The notes beneath the pieces were generated by a model. That model ran no database searches, was not told the origin of the DNA, and saw nothing but the letters and a program-made list of their open reading frames with translations. The position numbers and the translations under genes are program-made. A stretch of 64,000 nt of DNA from positions 62,001 through 126,000 of the forward strand of contig JAOASG010000044.1 of assembly GCA_025210235.1 (NCBI GenBank), in the 5' to 3' direction. Positions 37,608 to 47,387 of this stretch are shown in pieces. Origin of the DNA: Vallitalea sp. GTDB lineage: Bacteria; Bacillota; Clostridia; Lachnospirales; Vallitaleaceae. Each line of letters starts with the position of its first letter. Positions within the stretch are counted from its first letter, which is position 1.

Positions 37608-37725
37608 TAGGTAATTGCAAAACTAGGAATTATAATTCTTTACATACAATATGTAGTTCTTATTAAAAGCGCGAACCCAACATATTGTATTAAAGAATCA
37701 ACTAAATGTAGTTTTGCAATTACTT
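37608..37725. mobile_element. MITE-like inverted-repeat element, family A, copy 2
   Basis: 118 bp with ends TAGGTAATTGCAAAAC and GTTTTGCAATTACTT. Directly flanked on both sides by ATGTTAAATAAT (37596-37607 and 37726-37737), a perfect 12-bp target-site duplication. Internally it matches the copies at 4688-4806 and 42493-42610 in inverted orientation. It sits between the HAD gene and the xerD terminator. Confidence 0.92.
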
Positions 37726-37743
37726 ATGTTAAATAATAGAAAA

Positions 37744-37767
37744 GACTACCATTATATTTTGGTAGTC
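37744..37767 (-). terminator. Intrinsic terminator after xerD
   Basis: GACTACCA and TGGTAGTC arms around an AT loop, then TTTTCTATT on the minus strand, about 50 bases past the xerD stop. Confidence 0.75.
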
Positions 37768-37815
37768 GTATGTAATCATGTTTAATTCAAGTTTTACTTA
37801 GGTTCTATAAATTAT

Positions 37816-38697
37816 TTAAGCTCTTGGATGAGCTTTCTCATATACTTCTTTTAATCTATTATTTGACATCTGAGCGTATATTTGTGTCGTAGAAATATCA
37901 GAGTGTCCTAACATTTCTTGTACAGACCTAAGATCTGCTCCATTTTCAATAAGATGTGTTGCAAAAGAATGTCTTAGTATATGAGGTGTAATTTTTTTAT
38001 AAATACCTGCTTTTTGTGCATATGATTTTATAATCTTCCAAAATCCCTGCCTACTCATGCTATTACCTAAACAATTAACAAATAAAAACTCTTCGTTAGG
38101 ATCTTTTATCATAATTTTTCTTGCCTGTTCTAAGTATTTTGTTAAAGAATTTTTTGATACTTGTCCCATTGGTATAATACGTTCTTTTTTAGTATCATTG
38201 CACTTAATATATCCTAAGTTAATATTAACATCTTTCGTTTTTAAATTTATTAATTCAGATACCCTAATACCTGTTGCATATAACACCTCTAACATCGCTT
38301 TATCTCGTATACCTTTACAATCATTATCATTAGGTTGATTAAGTAAAATGTCTATTTCTTCTAACGTTAATACTTCAGGTATCTTTTTTTCAATCTTAGG
38401 TGAGAGTAAATTACTAGAAGGATCTTCCTTAATTAAATTATTTTTATATAAATATCTAAAATAACTATGTATTGAAGCAACATTTCTTGATATAGTTGAT
38501 GGTGCTCTTCCCATCTTTTCTAAATATATTAAATAAGAATTCAAATTAGTATTAGTTATTTTATTATATTCTAAAGAATTAGATTCTATATACTCAATTA
38601 AATTATTAATGTCTCTTACATAACAAGCTATTGTATTATTTGATGCTCCCTTTTCAGTTTTTAAATAGTCAGTAAACTTGGATAAAGTATCTTTCAT
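37816..38697 (-). CDS. xerD: Tyrosine recombinase XerD
   Basis: A site-specific recombinase that resolves chromosome dimers at dif. The 293-residue protein has the SAM-like core-binding domain and a catalytic domain with R151, H245-xx-R248 (HILRH), H271 and nucleophile Y280 (numbered from the upstream ATG at 38715). The ATG at 38697 is preferred because AAGGAAG lies 8 bases before it. It follows spoIIM and nudF, the same order as nudF-spoIIM-xerD in B. subtilis. Confidence 0.94.
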   Translation of the reverse strand: MKDTLSKFTDYLKTEKGASNNTIACYVRDINNLIEYIESNSLEYNKITNTNLNSYLIYLEKMGRAPSTISRNVASIHSYFRYLYKNNLIKEDPSSNLLSPKIEKKIPEVLTLEEIDILLNQPNDNDCKGIRDKAMLEVLYATGIRVSELINLKTKDVNINLGYIKCNDTKKERIIPMGQVSKNSLTKYLEQARKIMIKDPNEEFLFVNCLGNSMSRQGFWKIIKSYAQKAGIYKKITPHILRHSFATHLIENGADLRSVQEMLGHSDISTTQIYAQMSNNRLKEVYEKAHPRA

Positions 38698-38767
38698 TGT
38701 TTTCTTCCTTTTCATTCCATCATATACATTGATTATAATATATTTTATATCAAAAGTCGAATATTTT

Positions 38768-39388
38768 TTACATATTTATTACAGAAATGTACCATTTTAC
38801 TAATTGAGGGTTTATATAAGTTTCCATTATACATCCTATGATTGTAAATATAATACATATTATAAGAACAAAAAAGTACTCAACAAACATTTGTTTATTA
38901 ATATTAAATCTCTTAGATTTATTATTATGATATAAATTAGTACAGAATTTTGTGCTTTTTATAATTAAATATATTATAATAGGTATATAAAATAAATACT
39001 GAGGTATTAAAAGCATTAAATACATCATATATCCCTTAAATCCTTTAGTAATTAATCCAACTGAAAATAAAAATCCAATACTGAACCCAAAATAAATAAC
39101 TAATAAAAAGTTAATCATAATTTCAAAAAAAGTAAATCCTAATATCCATACTCCAAGAATCAATTTTACTCTTTTCCATAAAATAAATTTAAACAAATCG
39201 ATATTTAAATAATTACTATTAGGAAATTTTGTTATAAAATAATTGGATAACAATTTATACTCATCAATTTTATTACTACTTAAATTATTTGCAAATATAG
39301 ACCCTATAACTATTGCTACAATAAATAATATAAACTGTATTTTAAATATACTAACACTCTTTTTATAGTTTCTTAATAATTTAGTCAT
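38768..39388 (-). CDS. spoIIM: Stage II sporulation protein M
   Basis: A 206-residue membrane protein of the SpoIIM (DUF95) family with about five membrane segments (about residues 16-34, 73-90, 91-112, 118-142 and 170-192). In B. subtilis SpoIIM works with SpoIID and SpoIIP to drive engulfment of the forespore by thinning septal peptidoglycan. Its place between nudF and xerD supports the assignment. Confidence 0.87.
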   Translation of the reverse strand: MTKLLRNYKKSVSIFKIQFILFIVAIVIGSIFANNLSSNKIDEYKLLSNYFITKFPNSNYLNIDLFKFILWKRVKLILGVWILGFTFFEIMINFLLVIYFGFSIGFLFSVGLITKGFKGYMMYLMLLIPQYLFYIPIIIYLIIKSTKFCTNLYHNNKSKRFNINKQMFVEYFFVLIICIIFTIIGCIMETYINPQLVKWYISVINM

Positions 39389-39514
39389 ATTATCTCTCCT
39401 ATCATATATTATAATGAATTATTAATCTTCATTAAGATAATTACCTAGTAATCTTTTATCTTATATATATGCCTGTTAACTAAATTATATGAGTGCTTGT
39501 ACTTTAGAAAAACT

Positions 39515-39562
39515 AAAAAAAGCCTTACATAAATAATATTTATCTATTTAAGGCTTTTTTTA
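39515..39562 (-). terminator. Intrinsic terminator after the nudix gene
   Basis: AAAAAAAGCCTTA and TAAGGCTTTTTTT arms around an AT loop; a T-rich run follows on the minus strand. Confidence 0.85.
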
Positions 39563-39566
39563 ATGT

Positions 39567-40103
39567 TTATTTATCTAACTTTACTTTATAAGCTAATAAT
39601 GCTGATATCGTTTTATTATCTGTTAGCTCTCCTGCATAAATCATTTGAATTAAATCATCCAATTTATATTTTTCAATTGTAACATATTCATCTTCATCAA
39701 GATTTTGAACAGATTTTTCCAAATTAGTCGCAACATAAATACTAATAATCTCATCTGTTATACCTATACTAGAATAAAATTTAAATAAAAACTCTATATC
39801 ATTAGATTTATATCCAGTCTCTTCTTCTAATTCTCTACTAGCACATAAAAATGGTTCTTCTCCAGGTTCTAATCCACCTGCTGGAATCTCTAGAACATAA
39901 TCATCTGCTGCATTTCTATACTGTCTTACCATAATTATATTTCCATCAGCATCAACTGGAATAATAGCTGCAGCCCCAGGATGAGTAATGAGTTCCCATT
40001 CAACTTCTTTACCTGTTGGCATTTTCAACTTATCAATTACTAACTTTACTCTTTTACCATTGAATATTTCTTTTCGGTCTAATCTTACAATTTTGTTCTC
40101 CAT
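39567..40103 (-). CDS. nudF: ADP-ribose pyrophosphatase (Nudix hydrolase)
   Basis: Splits ADP-ribose into AMP and ribose 5-phosphate. The 178-residue protein has the complete Nudix box GX5EX7REUXEEXGU at residues 76-98 (GGLEPGEEPF through RELEEETGY). The upstream HPGAAAIIPVD segment is the usual pre-box region of ADP-ribose-specific members. It is part of the conserved nudF-spoIIM-xerD neighbourhood. Confidence 0.93.
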   Translation of the reverse strand: MENKIVRLDRKEIFNGKRVKLVIDKLKMPTGKEVEWELITHPGAAAIIPVDADGNIIMVRQYRNAADDYVLEIPAGGLEPGEEPFLCASRELEEETGYKSNDIEFLFKFYSSIGITDEIISIYVATNLEKSVQNLDEDEYVTIEKYKLDDLIQMIYAGELTDNKTISALLAYKVKLDK

Positions 40104-40152
40104 TTTTATTCCTCTATTTCTTATAATCTAATTTTGAGTATGTTTAATTCCG

Positions 40153-40177
40153 AACAAATAGGCTACGCCTTGTTATT
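40153..40177. repeat. Short hairpin shared with the 62-kb foldback element
   Basis: AGGCTACGCCT at the centre of a 25-base stretch that matches 62077-62101 at 23 positions. The palindrome is a likely fragment of the foldback family, lying between nudF and proC. Confidence 0.55.
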
Positions 40178-40209
40178 ATTAATATTTCCCTTTTAGTTTA
40201 TTATGTTTG

Positions 40210-41007
40210 TCATTGAAATGATTTTGTTTTATCATAGCATGATTTCATTGCCTCTATAACTGAACTTCTAAAACCATTCTTTTCTAGCTCAGATACAGCT
40301 TCAATAGTTGTCCCACCAGGTGAACATACAGCATCTTTTAATTCTCCTGGGTGTTTATTTGTTTCTAATACCATCTTAGCTGAACCTAGTACTGCTCCAG
40401 CTACTAATTTATATGATACATCTCTTGGGAGTCCAAATAGTACTCCTGCATCTGCCATTGCTTCTATAAGCATATATATATATGCAGGTGAACTACCAGA
40501 TACTGGGACAACAGCATCCATTAAATGTTCCGGTAGTTCAACCATTTCACCAAAAGAATTAAATATATTAACAACCATATTTCTCTCAACTGGTGCGAAT
40601 TCGTCGTCGCAAAAACTAATAGCACTCATTCCTTGTCCTACTAAAGCAGGAGTATTAGGCATAGCACGTATTATTTTTACATTTGCACCAAGTTCATTTT
40701 TTAAGTCTTTTATTTTTATACCTGGTGCTATAGAAATAATTATATGTGAATCATTTACCTCTTCTTTTATTTCACTAAGAACATCTTTATAATATTGAGG
40801 CTTAATAGCTAATATTACATATTTAGACTGTTTTATGCACTGTGCATTACTAGTAACATAATCATATCCAATTTCACTTTTTATCTCTTCCAACTTATTT
40901 TTATTAACATCTGTATAAATCATATCTATATCTTTTAAACGACTTATAATGCCCTTCATCATAGCATAGCCCATATTTCCTGTACCAATAAATCCTATTT
41001 TCTCCAT
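40210..41007 (-). CDS. proC: Pyrroline-5-carboxylate reductase
   Basis: The last step of proline synthesis: reduces P5C with NAD(P)H. The 265-residue protein has the Rossmann motif FIGTGNMGYAM (G8-x-G10-xx-G13) and the family signature around MKVLETNKHPGELKDAVCSPGG ending in GGTTIEAV (written here in parts: PGELKDAVCSPGGTTIE). GAGGTGA precedes the ATG. It lies 23 bp after purB. Confidence 0.95.
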   Translation of the reverse strand: MEKIGFIGTGNMGYAMMKGIISRLKDIDMIYTDVNKNKLEEIKSEIGYDYVTSNAQCIKQSKYVILAIKPQYYKDVLSEIKEEVNDSHIIISIAPGIKIKDLKNELGANVKIIRAMPNTPALVGQGMSAISFCDDEFAPVERNMVVNIFNSFGEMVELPEHLMDAVVPVSGSSPAYIYMLIEAMADAGVLFGLPRDVSYKLVAGAVLGSAKMVLETNKHPGELKDAVCSPGGTTIEAVSELEKNGFRSSVIEAMKSCYDKTKSFQ

Positions 41008-41030
41008 AACTTCTCACCTCATCTAGTTAT

Positions 41031-42461
41031 TTAAACACTTAACTTAGCAGTCTTACCAAGAACATCTTTATTTTCATCTAAAATTATGTTTACATATTCG
41101 TTAATAAAATCTTCTACCTGCTCAGGTGCTCTACCAATAAAGTTTTCAGGTCTTAAAATAGATAAGATTTCTTCTTCGCTCATACCAAATGTACCATCAT
41201 TTAAGATTCTTTCAATTAAATCGTTTTTCTTCCCTTCTATTTTCACTTGTTTCCCAGCTTCCATAGATAGAACTCTTATTTTTTCATGTAGCTCTTGTCT
41301 ATCACCACCACGTTTAACGCCTTCCATTAATATAGTCTCAGTTGCCATAAAAGGTAATTCGCTCATTATTCTTTGGTGAATTACTTTATCGTATACTACA
41401 AGACCATCAACTACATTCATAAATATTTCTAGTACAGCATCAGTTGCTAAGAAAGCTTCTGGTACTGATAATCTTTTATTAGCACTATCATCAAGTGTTC
41501 TCTCAAACCATTGTGTTGACGCTGTTATAGCTGGATTAAGTGCATTACATATAATATGTCTTGATAATGATGAAATTCTTTCACTTCTCATTGGGTTTCT
41601 CTTATAAGCCATAGCAGATGATCCAATTTGACTTTTTTCAAATGGTTCTTCAATTTCTTTTAGATTTTGTAATAATCTAATATCATTACTAAATTTATAT
41701 GCTGATTGAGCAATAGTACTTAGAACATTTAACATTTGTGAATCAAGCTTTCTTGGATAAGTTTGTCCTGTTACAGGGAAAGTATTAGAATAACCTAATT
41801 TTGATGAAACTAGTTTATCCAATTCTTTTACTTTTTCATGGTTTCCTTCAAATAAATTTAAGAAACTAGCTTGAGTTCCTGTTGTACCTTTTACCCCTCT
41901 TAATTTTGCTTTACTTAATTGGTGATCTACATCTTCATAATCCATTAATAAATCTTCAATCCATAAACATGCTCTTTTACCAACTGTTGTTAACTGAGCT
42001 GGTTGATAATGAGTAAATCCAAGTGTAGGCATATCTTTGTACTCTAATGCAAATTTTGATAATTTATCTATTACATTTACTAATTTATCTTTTATTAGCT
42101 CTAATGCTTCAGTCATAATAATAATATCTGTATTATCTCCAACATAACAACTTGTAGCACCTAAATGTATTATAGGCTTTGCTTTTTTTGCTTGACAACC
42201 ATAAGCATATACATGTGACATAACATCATGACGAACTACTTTTTCTCTTTCTTTTGCTACTTCATAATTAATATCTTCTTTATATTTTTTTAATTCTTGT
42301 ATTTGTTCATCACTAATATCTATTCCTAATTCTTTTTCTGACTCCGCAAGAGCTATCCATAGTTTTCTCCATGTTTTAAATTTTTTATCAGGAGAAAATA
42401 AATATAACATTTCTTTACTAGCATATCTTGATTCTAATGGTGTTTCATAACTATTATACAA
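41031..42461 (-). CDS. purB: Adenylosuccinate lyase
   Basis: Cleaves SAICAR and adenylosuccinate in purine synthesis. The 476-residue protein has the fumarase-family signature GSSAMAYKRNPMRSERI with the catalytic Ser loop, plus HLGATSCYVGDN and TLGFTHYQPAQLTT. The longest frame begins at an ATG at 42470 that touches AAAGG; a TTG at 42461 has better spacing and gives a usual N-terminus (YNSYETPLESRYASKEM). Confidence 0.95.
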   Translation of the reverse strand: MYNSYETPLESRYASKEMLYLFSPDKKFKTWRKLWIALAESEKELGIDISDEQIQELKKYKEDINYEVAKEREKVVRHDVMSHVYAYGCQAKKAKPIIHLGATSCYVGDNTDIIIMTEALELIKDKLVNVIDKLSKFALEYKDMPTLGFTHYQPAQLTTVGKRACLWIEDLLMDYEDVDHQLSKAKLRGVKGTTGTQASFLNLFEGNHEKVKELDKLVSSKLGYSNTFPVTGQTYPRKLDSQMLNVLSTIAQSAYKFSNDIRLLQNLKEIEEPFEKSQIGSSAMAYKRNPMRSERISSLSRHIICNALNPAITASTQWFERTLDDSANKRLSVPEAFLATDAVLEIFMNVVDGLVVYDKVIHQRIMSELPFMATETILMEGVKRGGDRQELHEKIRVLSMEAGKQVKIEGKKNDLIERILNDGTFGMSEEEILSILRPENFIGRAPEQVEDFINEYVNIILDENKDVLGKTAKLSV

Positions 42462-42492
42462 CGAAATCATCCTTTCAAAGTTATTTGTCAGT

Positions 42493-42610
42493 AAGTAATT
42501 GCAAAACTATATTCAGTTGATTCTTTAATACAATATGTTGGGTTCCCGTTTCAAATAAGAACTACATATTGTATGTAAAGAATTATATTTCCTAGTTTTG
42601 CAATTACCTT
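42493..42610. mobile_element. MITE-like inverted-repeat element, family A, copy 3
   Basis: 118 bp with ends AAGTAATTGCAAAAC and GTTTTGCAATTACCTT, flanked on both sides by TTATTTGTCAGT (42481-42492 and 42611-42622), a perfect 12-bp target-site duplication. Same orientation as the copy at 4688-4806. It lies 22 bp upstream of the purB ribosome site and may have separated purB from its promoter. Confidence 0.92.
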
Positions 42611-42745
42611 TTATTTGTCAGTTAAGTAAATATTTATTAATAAAATTAATCAACTTAGATTTTATTTTTCAACTTATTATATCATAAAATAAAAATCTTA
42701 GTTAATCAAGTAATAATTCACTCATTATAAAAAAGCTACTAAAAC

Positions 42746-42788
42746 AATAAAGAGACGGTCTCAAAAATTTTGAAACAGTCCCTTATTT
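42746..42788 (-). terminator. Intrinsic terminator after the aminotransferase gene
   Basis: AATAAGGGACTGTTTCAAAA and TTTTGAGACCGTCTCTTTATT-type arms (each shown in part) form a long, slightly mismatched stem on the minus strand, with a T-rich tail. Confidence 0.7.
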
Positions 42789-42838
42789 TGACTATAGTAA
42801 GCATCTATGATATGTTATCACAAAAGCAACTACCCTAG

Positions 42839-42860
42839 CGGATATGGTATAGGGTAATAT
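42839..42860. repeat. Single arm of repeat family B
   Basis: ATGGTATAGGGTAATAT preceded by GCGGAT matches the arm of the elements at 49945-50170 and 58307-58361. It directly abuts the aminotransferase stop codon; no clear opposite arm is present. Confidence 0.55.
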
Positions 42861-44054
42861 CTATTCTAATGTATTAAGAAATTTTTCAATTCTATCTAAA
42901 CCTTTTTCAATACTTTCCATAGAAATAGCATAAGATAGTCTGAAATGAGTATTGAAACCAAAATCAGTACATGGTACAACCGCTACTTTTTCAACATCTA
43001 ATAATATTTTTGCAAAAATGTTAGCATCTTCAATAACTTCATCATTAAATTTCTTACCTATAACATCTTGTAAATCAACAAAAACATAAAACGCTCCTTG
43101 GGGTTTAATAGCAGAAATGTATGGCATTTTTGATATCCTATCATACATATAATTTCTTCTTTTATCAAATTCTATTTTCATTTCTTCTACACATTCTTGA
43201 GAACCATCAATCGCTGCTAAAGCTGCCTTTTGAGCTAATGAATTTGGATTAGATGATGCATGACTTTGCATATTCCCCATTAATTTAGCAATTTCTGCTG
43301 GGGCAGCAGCGTAACCAATTCTCCATCCAGTCATAGCATAACTTTTTGAAACCCCATTTATAACTATAGTTCTATCATAAATGTCTTGATTAAAAGAAGC
43401 GATACTTACATGCTCTTGTTCACCATAAATAAGTTTCTCATATATTTCATCAGAAATAACAAATAAATCATTTTCAACTGCAAAATCAGCAATCATTTTC
43501 AACTCATCTTTTGAATAAATCATTCCTGTTGGATTACTAGGACTATTAATCAAAATAGCTTTTGTTTTATTTGTTAATGCACCTTTTAAATCTTCTATAG
43601 TAGCTTTATAATTATTTTCTTTACTAGTTTTAATAATCACTGGAACACCATCAGCAATTTTAACCATTTGAACATAGCTTAGCCAAAATGGAGCAGGTAT
43701 TATTACTTCGTCACCTGGATTTAATATTGCCATAAAAGTATTTGTTAAAGAATGTTTTGCTCCATTACTTACCACAATTTGATTTGGTTTATATAAAAGA
43801 TTATTATCTTCTTCTAATTTTTTACAAATTGCTTCTTTTAATGGAAGAATACCTGATGCTGGTGTATATTTTGTAAAACCATCATTCATCGCATCTATTG
43901 CTGCTTGTTTTATGTGATCTGGTGTATCAAAATCTGGTTCACCAGCTCCGAATCCAACTACATCTATATTATCTGCTTTCATCTGTTTAGCTTTTGCTGT
44001 AATTGCTAATGTTGATGAAGGTTTTATATCTAACGCTTTAGTTGATAATTTCAT
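42861..44054 (-). CDS. PLP-dependent class I/II aminotransferase (aspartate aminotransferase-like)
   Basis: A 397-residue fold-type I enzyme. The PLP-binding lysine is in VSKSYAMTGWRIGYA; GFGAGEPDFDTP at the N-terminus, NSPSNPTGMIYS and SDEIYEKLIYG in the middle are typical of the I-gamma group that includes B. subtilis AspB. It should interconvert aspartate/2-oxoglutarate, but related enzymes accept other amino acids. The ATG at 44054 fits AGGATGG better than the one at 44066. Confidence 0.92.
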   Translation of the reverse strand: MKLSTKALDIKPSSTLAITAKAKQMKADNIDVVGFGAGEPDFDTPDHIKQAAIDAMNDGFTKYTPASGILPLKEAICKKLEEDNNLLYKPNQIVVSNGAKHSLTNTFMAILNPGDEVIIPAPFWLSYVQMVKIADGVPVIIKTSKENNYKATIEDLKGALTNKTKAILINSPSNPTGMIYSKDELKMIADFAVENDLFVISDEIYEKLIYGEQEHVSIASFNQDIYDRTIVINGVSKSYAMTGWRIGYAAAPAEIAKLMGNMQSHASSNPNSLAQKAALAAIDGSQECVEEMKIEFDKRRNYMYDRISKMPYISAIKPQGAFYVFVDLQDVIGKKFNDEVIEDANIFAKILLDVEKVAVVPCTDFGFNTHFRLSYAISMESIEKGLDRIEKFLNTLE

Positions 44055-44300
44055 GTTAAACACCATCCTTTAATTATTAAAATCATGTCTTGACAAAATA
44101 TATTGTAATATATTTTATGCTTTTTTGCAAGTTCTGTTTTTGTTTTATTCGTTTTTTTTTATTTTTAAATAGTTTAAAGGGTAAAAAATGCAATTTCATA
44201 TATCTTTTTGCAATTATTTTTTTGAATATTGCATTTTTACTATTTACAATTATATTTTTAGCTTATTGTCTCTCATGTATTCATAGAAAGCTATAAAAGC

Positions 44301-44333
44301 CAAAAAAGAAAAGTGTGCTAAGCACACTTTTCT
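44301..44333. terminator. Terminator after spoVS
   Basis: AGAAAAGTGTGC and GCACACTTTTCT form a near-perfect 12-bp stem with a 3-base loop; on the minus strand TTTTTT follows. The structure is symmetrical and could also act on the plus strand. The rest of 44067-44300 has no gene. Confidence 0.88.
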
Positions 44334-44597
44334 CTATTTTTTTGATTGAACAATTAACTTAATAGCTGTTCTTTCTTCTCCATTAATATCAATGTCAGTG
44401 AAAGCTGGAATACAAACTAAATCAATGCCTGATGGAGCCACATATCCTCTTGCAATTATTATTGCCTTTATTGCCTGATTTAATGCGCCTGCTCCTATTG
44501 CTTGTAACTCAGCACCACCTTGTTCGCGGATGGTATTAGCAAGAGCACCAGCTACCGAGTTGGGATTAGACTTTGCAGCAACTTTTAAAACTTCCAC
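44334..44597 (-). CDS. spoVS: Stage V sporulation protein S
   Basis: An 87-residue SpoVS protein, length and sequence (EVLKVAAKSNPNSVAGALA, AIGAGALNQAIKAIIIARG) near the family consensus. In B. subtilis it is needed for stage V coat/cortex formation and affects septation; it has an Alba-like fold. It follows rny, as in many Firmicutes, but each gene has its own terminator here. Confidence 0.96.
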   Translation of the reverse strand: MEVLKVAAKSNPNSVAGALANTIREQGGAELQAIGAGALNQAIKAIIIARGYVAPSGIDLVCIPAFTDIDINGEERTAIKLIVQSKK

Positions 44598-44799
44598 TTA
44601 AAAAAGACCCCCTTTTTCCATGAAGTCTCTGAAAAATATGACATTATCAGTGACCTCTTTTTTGATTATAGTTATTAATTCAATATAAATTAGTGTTTTC
44701 CTTTTTTTCAATCAATTTTTATTAATTTTATTTAATTTTTATTTAATTTAATGTCTCATTAGTTTATTCAATGTACTTTTCTGTTTACATGTTTTTTTT

Positions 44800-44836
44800 T
44801 AATAAAATAAGAAGCGTGATTTCTCACGCTTCTTAT
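44800..44836 (-). terminator. Intrinsic terminator after rny
   Basis: AATAAGAAGCGTGA and TCACGCTTCTTATT arms; a T-rich run follows on the minus strand. The rest of 44598-44877 is AT-rich spacer that should hold the spoVS promoter. Confidence 0.85.
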
Positions 44837-44877
44837 TTTTATTTTATAGAAAAGTTCTCTAATTTTGTCGATTTATG

Positions 44878-46443
44878 CTATTTAGCATATTCAATTGCTC
44901 TTGTTTCTCTTATAACATTAATTTTAATTTGTCCTGGATATTCCAATTCGTCTTCTATCTTCTTAGAAATTTCTCTTGCAAGTAATACCATTTCTTCATC
45001 ACTTGTTTGATCTGGAATAACCATTATTCTAATTTCTCTACCTGCTTGAATAGCAAAAGATTTATCTACACCTTTAAATTCTTCAGCAATCTCTTCAAGA
45101 CGTTGAAGTCTTTTAATGTATGTTTCTAATGTTTCACGTCGTGCTCCTGGTCTTGCAGCAGAAATAGCATCAGCTGCCTGCACAATAACTGCTACTAAAC
45201 TTGTAGGTTCTACATCTCCATGATGTGCTTCAACTGCATTAATTATTATCTCTGATTCTTTGTATTTTCTACATAAATCAGCACCAATTGTAACGTGAGA
45301 TCCTTCCATTTCATGATCAACCGATTTACCTATATCATGTAATAAACCTGCACGTTTAGCTAATCTAACATCTACTCCGATTTCACCGGCAATTAATCCG
45401 CATAAGTGAGATACTTCTATTGAATGTTTTAATACACTTTGTCCGTAACTTGTCCTATACTTCATTCTACCTAACAATCGAACTAATTCATGATGTAATC
45501 CATGTACACCTGTATCAAAAGTGGCCATTTCTCCTTCTTCACGAATAATGTTCTCAACTTCTCTTTTAGCTTTTTCTACCATTTCTTCAATTCTTGCCGG
45601 ATGGATTCTTCCATCAACAATTAATTTTTCTAACGCTATTCTAGCGGTTTCTCTTCTTATTGGATCAAATCCAGAAAGTATAACTGCTTCAGGGGTATCA
45701 TCAATAATAAGATCTATTCCTGTCAACGTCTCCAAGGTTCTAATATTTCTACCTTCTCGACCTATTATTCTTCCTTTCATCTCGTCACTTGGAAGAGGTA
45801 CTACTGATACAGTAGTCTCAGCAACATGATCAACTGCACATTTTTGTATTGCATTAGCTAATATTTCTCTTGATCTCTTATTAACTTCTTCCTTAGCTTT
45901 TACTTCCAATTCCTTCACTAAAATTGCTGTTTCATGTTTCACTTCATTTTCAACAGATTTTAATAGGTATTCTTTTGCTTGATTGGAGGTGAGCCCAGAA
46001 ATTTTTTCTAATTCTTTAATATGTTTGTTTTGTAATTCTGTAACTTCTACTTTCATTTTAGCTAGTTGTTCTTCTTTAAATGTTAACTGATTTTCTTTTC
46101 GTTCGAATATTTCAGCTTTTTTATCCAAGGATTCTTCTTTTTGAATAAGTCGTCGCTCAAGGCGTTGTAATTCATTTCTTCTATCTTTAACTTCTTTATC
46201 TAAATCACTTTTGATTTTATATGTTTCTTCTTTAATCTCTAAACGACTTTCACGTTTAATAGATTCAGCATCTTTAATAGCATCATCAACAATTTTTCTA
46301 GCTTTTTGCTCAGCTGACCCATATTGTGATTCTGCTACTTTTTTTCTATAAGAAACACCAAGCTTAAAAGTTATTACTCCGACTGCAGCTGCTACGACAA
46401 GTATTATTAGTACTAGGATAATTATATCTATCTCAATAGTCAA
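44878..46443 (-). CDS. rny: Ribonuclease Y
   Basis: A membrane-anchored endoribonuclease that starts mRNA decay. About 521 residues: one N-terminal membrane segment ([18 protein letters not shown]), a long coiled coil about 40-200, a KH domain with [15 protein letters not shown], and an HD domain with [12 protein letters not shown]. The frame continues to an ATG at 46461, but that ATG overlaps AGGAGG itself; the TTG at 46443, 8 bases after AGGAGG, is the real start and gives [11 protein letters not shown]. Confidence 0.95.
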   Translation of the reverse strand: MTIEIDIIILVLIILVVAAAVGVITFKLGVSYRKKVAESQYGSAEQKARKIVDDAIKDAESIKRESRLEIKEETYKIKSDLDKEVKDRRNELQRLERRLIQKEESLDKKAEIFERKENQLTFKEEQLAKMKVEVTELQNKHIKELEKISGLTSNQAKEYLLKSVENEVKHETAILVKELEVKAKEEVNKRSREILANAIQKCAVDHVAETTVSVVPLPSDEMKGRIIGREGRNIRTLETLTGIDLIIDDTPEAVILSGFDPIRRETARIALEKLIVDGRIHPARIEEMVEKAKREVENIIREEGEMATFDTGVHGLHHELVRLLGRMKYRTSYGQSVLKHSIEVSHLCGLIAGEIGVDVRLAKRAGLLHDIGKSVDHEMEGSHVTIGADLCRKYKESEIIINAVEAHHGDVEPTSLVAVIVQAADAISAARPGARRETLETYIKRLQRLEEIAEEFKGVDKSFAIQAGREIRIMVIPDQTSDEEMVLLAREISKKIEDELEYPGQIKINVIRETRAIEYAK

Positions 46444-46595
46444 ACGGTAACACCTCCTCATTATTTATTTTTCATTGTGCATGATGTTATTTTTCATAAC
46501 ATCTAAATTTTATAACGTTTTATATATTATGTCAAGTTTTAATCAAAAGTCTTTAAAATAATATACAAATTCCATAGTATTTTTTTATAATTTTT

Positions 46596-47213
46596 TTAAT
46601 TTTTATCATTAATTAATTGCCTTATTACTTTATTAACTATACTATAATTATATCCTTTTCTCATTAAGTATCCAGTCATTCTATTTTTTATTTTATCATC
46701 AATATTATCTATCTTCCCGTATCTTCTATATAATAAATCGTATGCAACATTTTCTTCACATACTTCAATTTTATCTATATATTCAGTCACTAGTTCTTTA
46801 TTAATTCCTTTTCTATTAAGTTCAATTGAAATTTTTTTTACACTTTTTTTAGTTTTATTATATTCAAAGTATTTTCTAACATATTCCCTATCATTAATAA
46901 AATTATATTCTTCTAAAAAAGATAAAATTGTATCTATTACATGTTTATTATATCCTGTATCTTTTAATTTCTGTATCATTTCCACTTTCGTCATATCTTT
47001 TCTTTGCAACAATCTAAATGCTCTACTTTTTGCTCTTGAATAAATATAATCTCTATAAATATTGCTTAGCTCTTCTTCTGTGATTGGATTACCTGATTCT
47101 AGTTTTAAAAATTTCAGTTCTTTTTTTGTTATAAAAAATAAATATTCATCATCAATATATATATCGTAATAATTTTTAAACCTTTTATTTTGAACAATAT
47201 CTGTTATTATCAT
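46596..47213 (-). CDS. recX: Regulatory protein RecX
   Basis: A modulator of RecA filaments. The 205-residue protein is made of three-helix RecX repeats (about 60-200, with SRAFRLLQRKDMTKVEM). The frame stays open to 47318, but GGATGG before the ATG at 47213 gives MIITDIVQNKRFKNYYDI, the normal N-terminus. It lies directly after recA, a common arrangement. Confidence 0.9.
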   Translation of the reverse strand: MIITDIVQNKRFKNYYDIYIDDEYLFFITKKELKFLKLESGNPITEEELSNIYRDYIYSRAKSRAFRLLQRKDMTKVEMIQKLKDTGYNKHVIDTILSFLEEYNFINDREYVRKYFEYNKTKKSVKKISIELNRKGINKELVTEYIDKIEVCEENVAYDLLYRRYGKIDNIDDKIKNRMTGYLMRKGYNYSIVNKVIRQLINDKN

Positions 47214-47289
47214 AATTATTTCCATCCTATTAATAAAAATATAGCATAGTAAATTTATCCTATTTTGTGAATTAATTATATTTAGCTTA

Positions 47290-47376
47290 AGAAGATGTTC
47301 TATACTAAGATTTACCATAAAATCAACTTATAGATTTTTTGTGATTTTAATTATCTTTTAATATAGTACATCTTCT
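47290..47376 (-). terminator. Long imperfect hairpin between recA and recX
   Basis: AGAAGATGT (47290-47298) and ACATCTTCT (47368-47376) frame an AT-rich, partly paired interior. It may reduce reading from recA into recX, as recA-recX hairpins do in other bacteria. Confidence 0.5.
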
Positions 47377-47387
47377 ATCTTGTAACT

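Noticed and set aside
37816..38697. xerD as a mobile-element integrase
   Set aside because: It lies in the conserved nudF-spoIIM-xerD order, with no attachment-site repeats or phage genes; it is the housekeeping recombinase. The neighbouring MITE is unrelated to it.
44090..44296. Small hydrophobic plus-strand frame between the aminotransferase and spoVS, with a TTGACA and a shared terminator
   Set aside because: Its only starts lie inside or directly after the promoter-like box, and there is no Shine-Dalgarno site; the Phe-rich composition is what AT-rich spacer gives.
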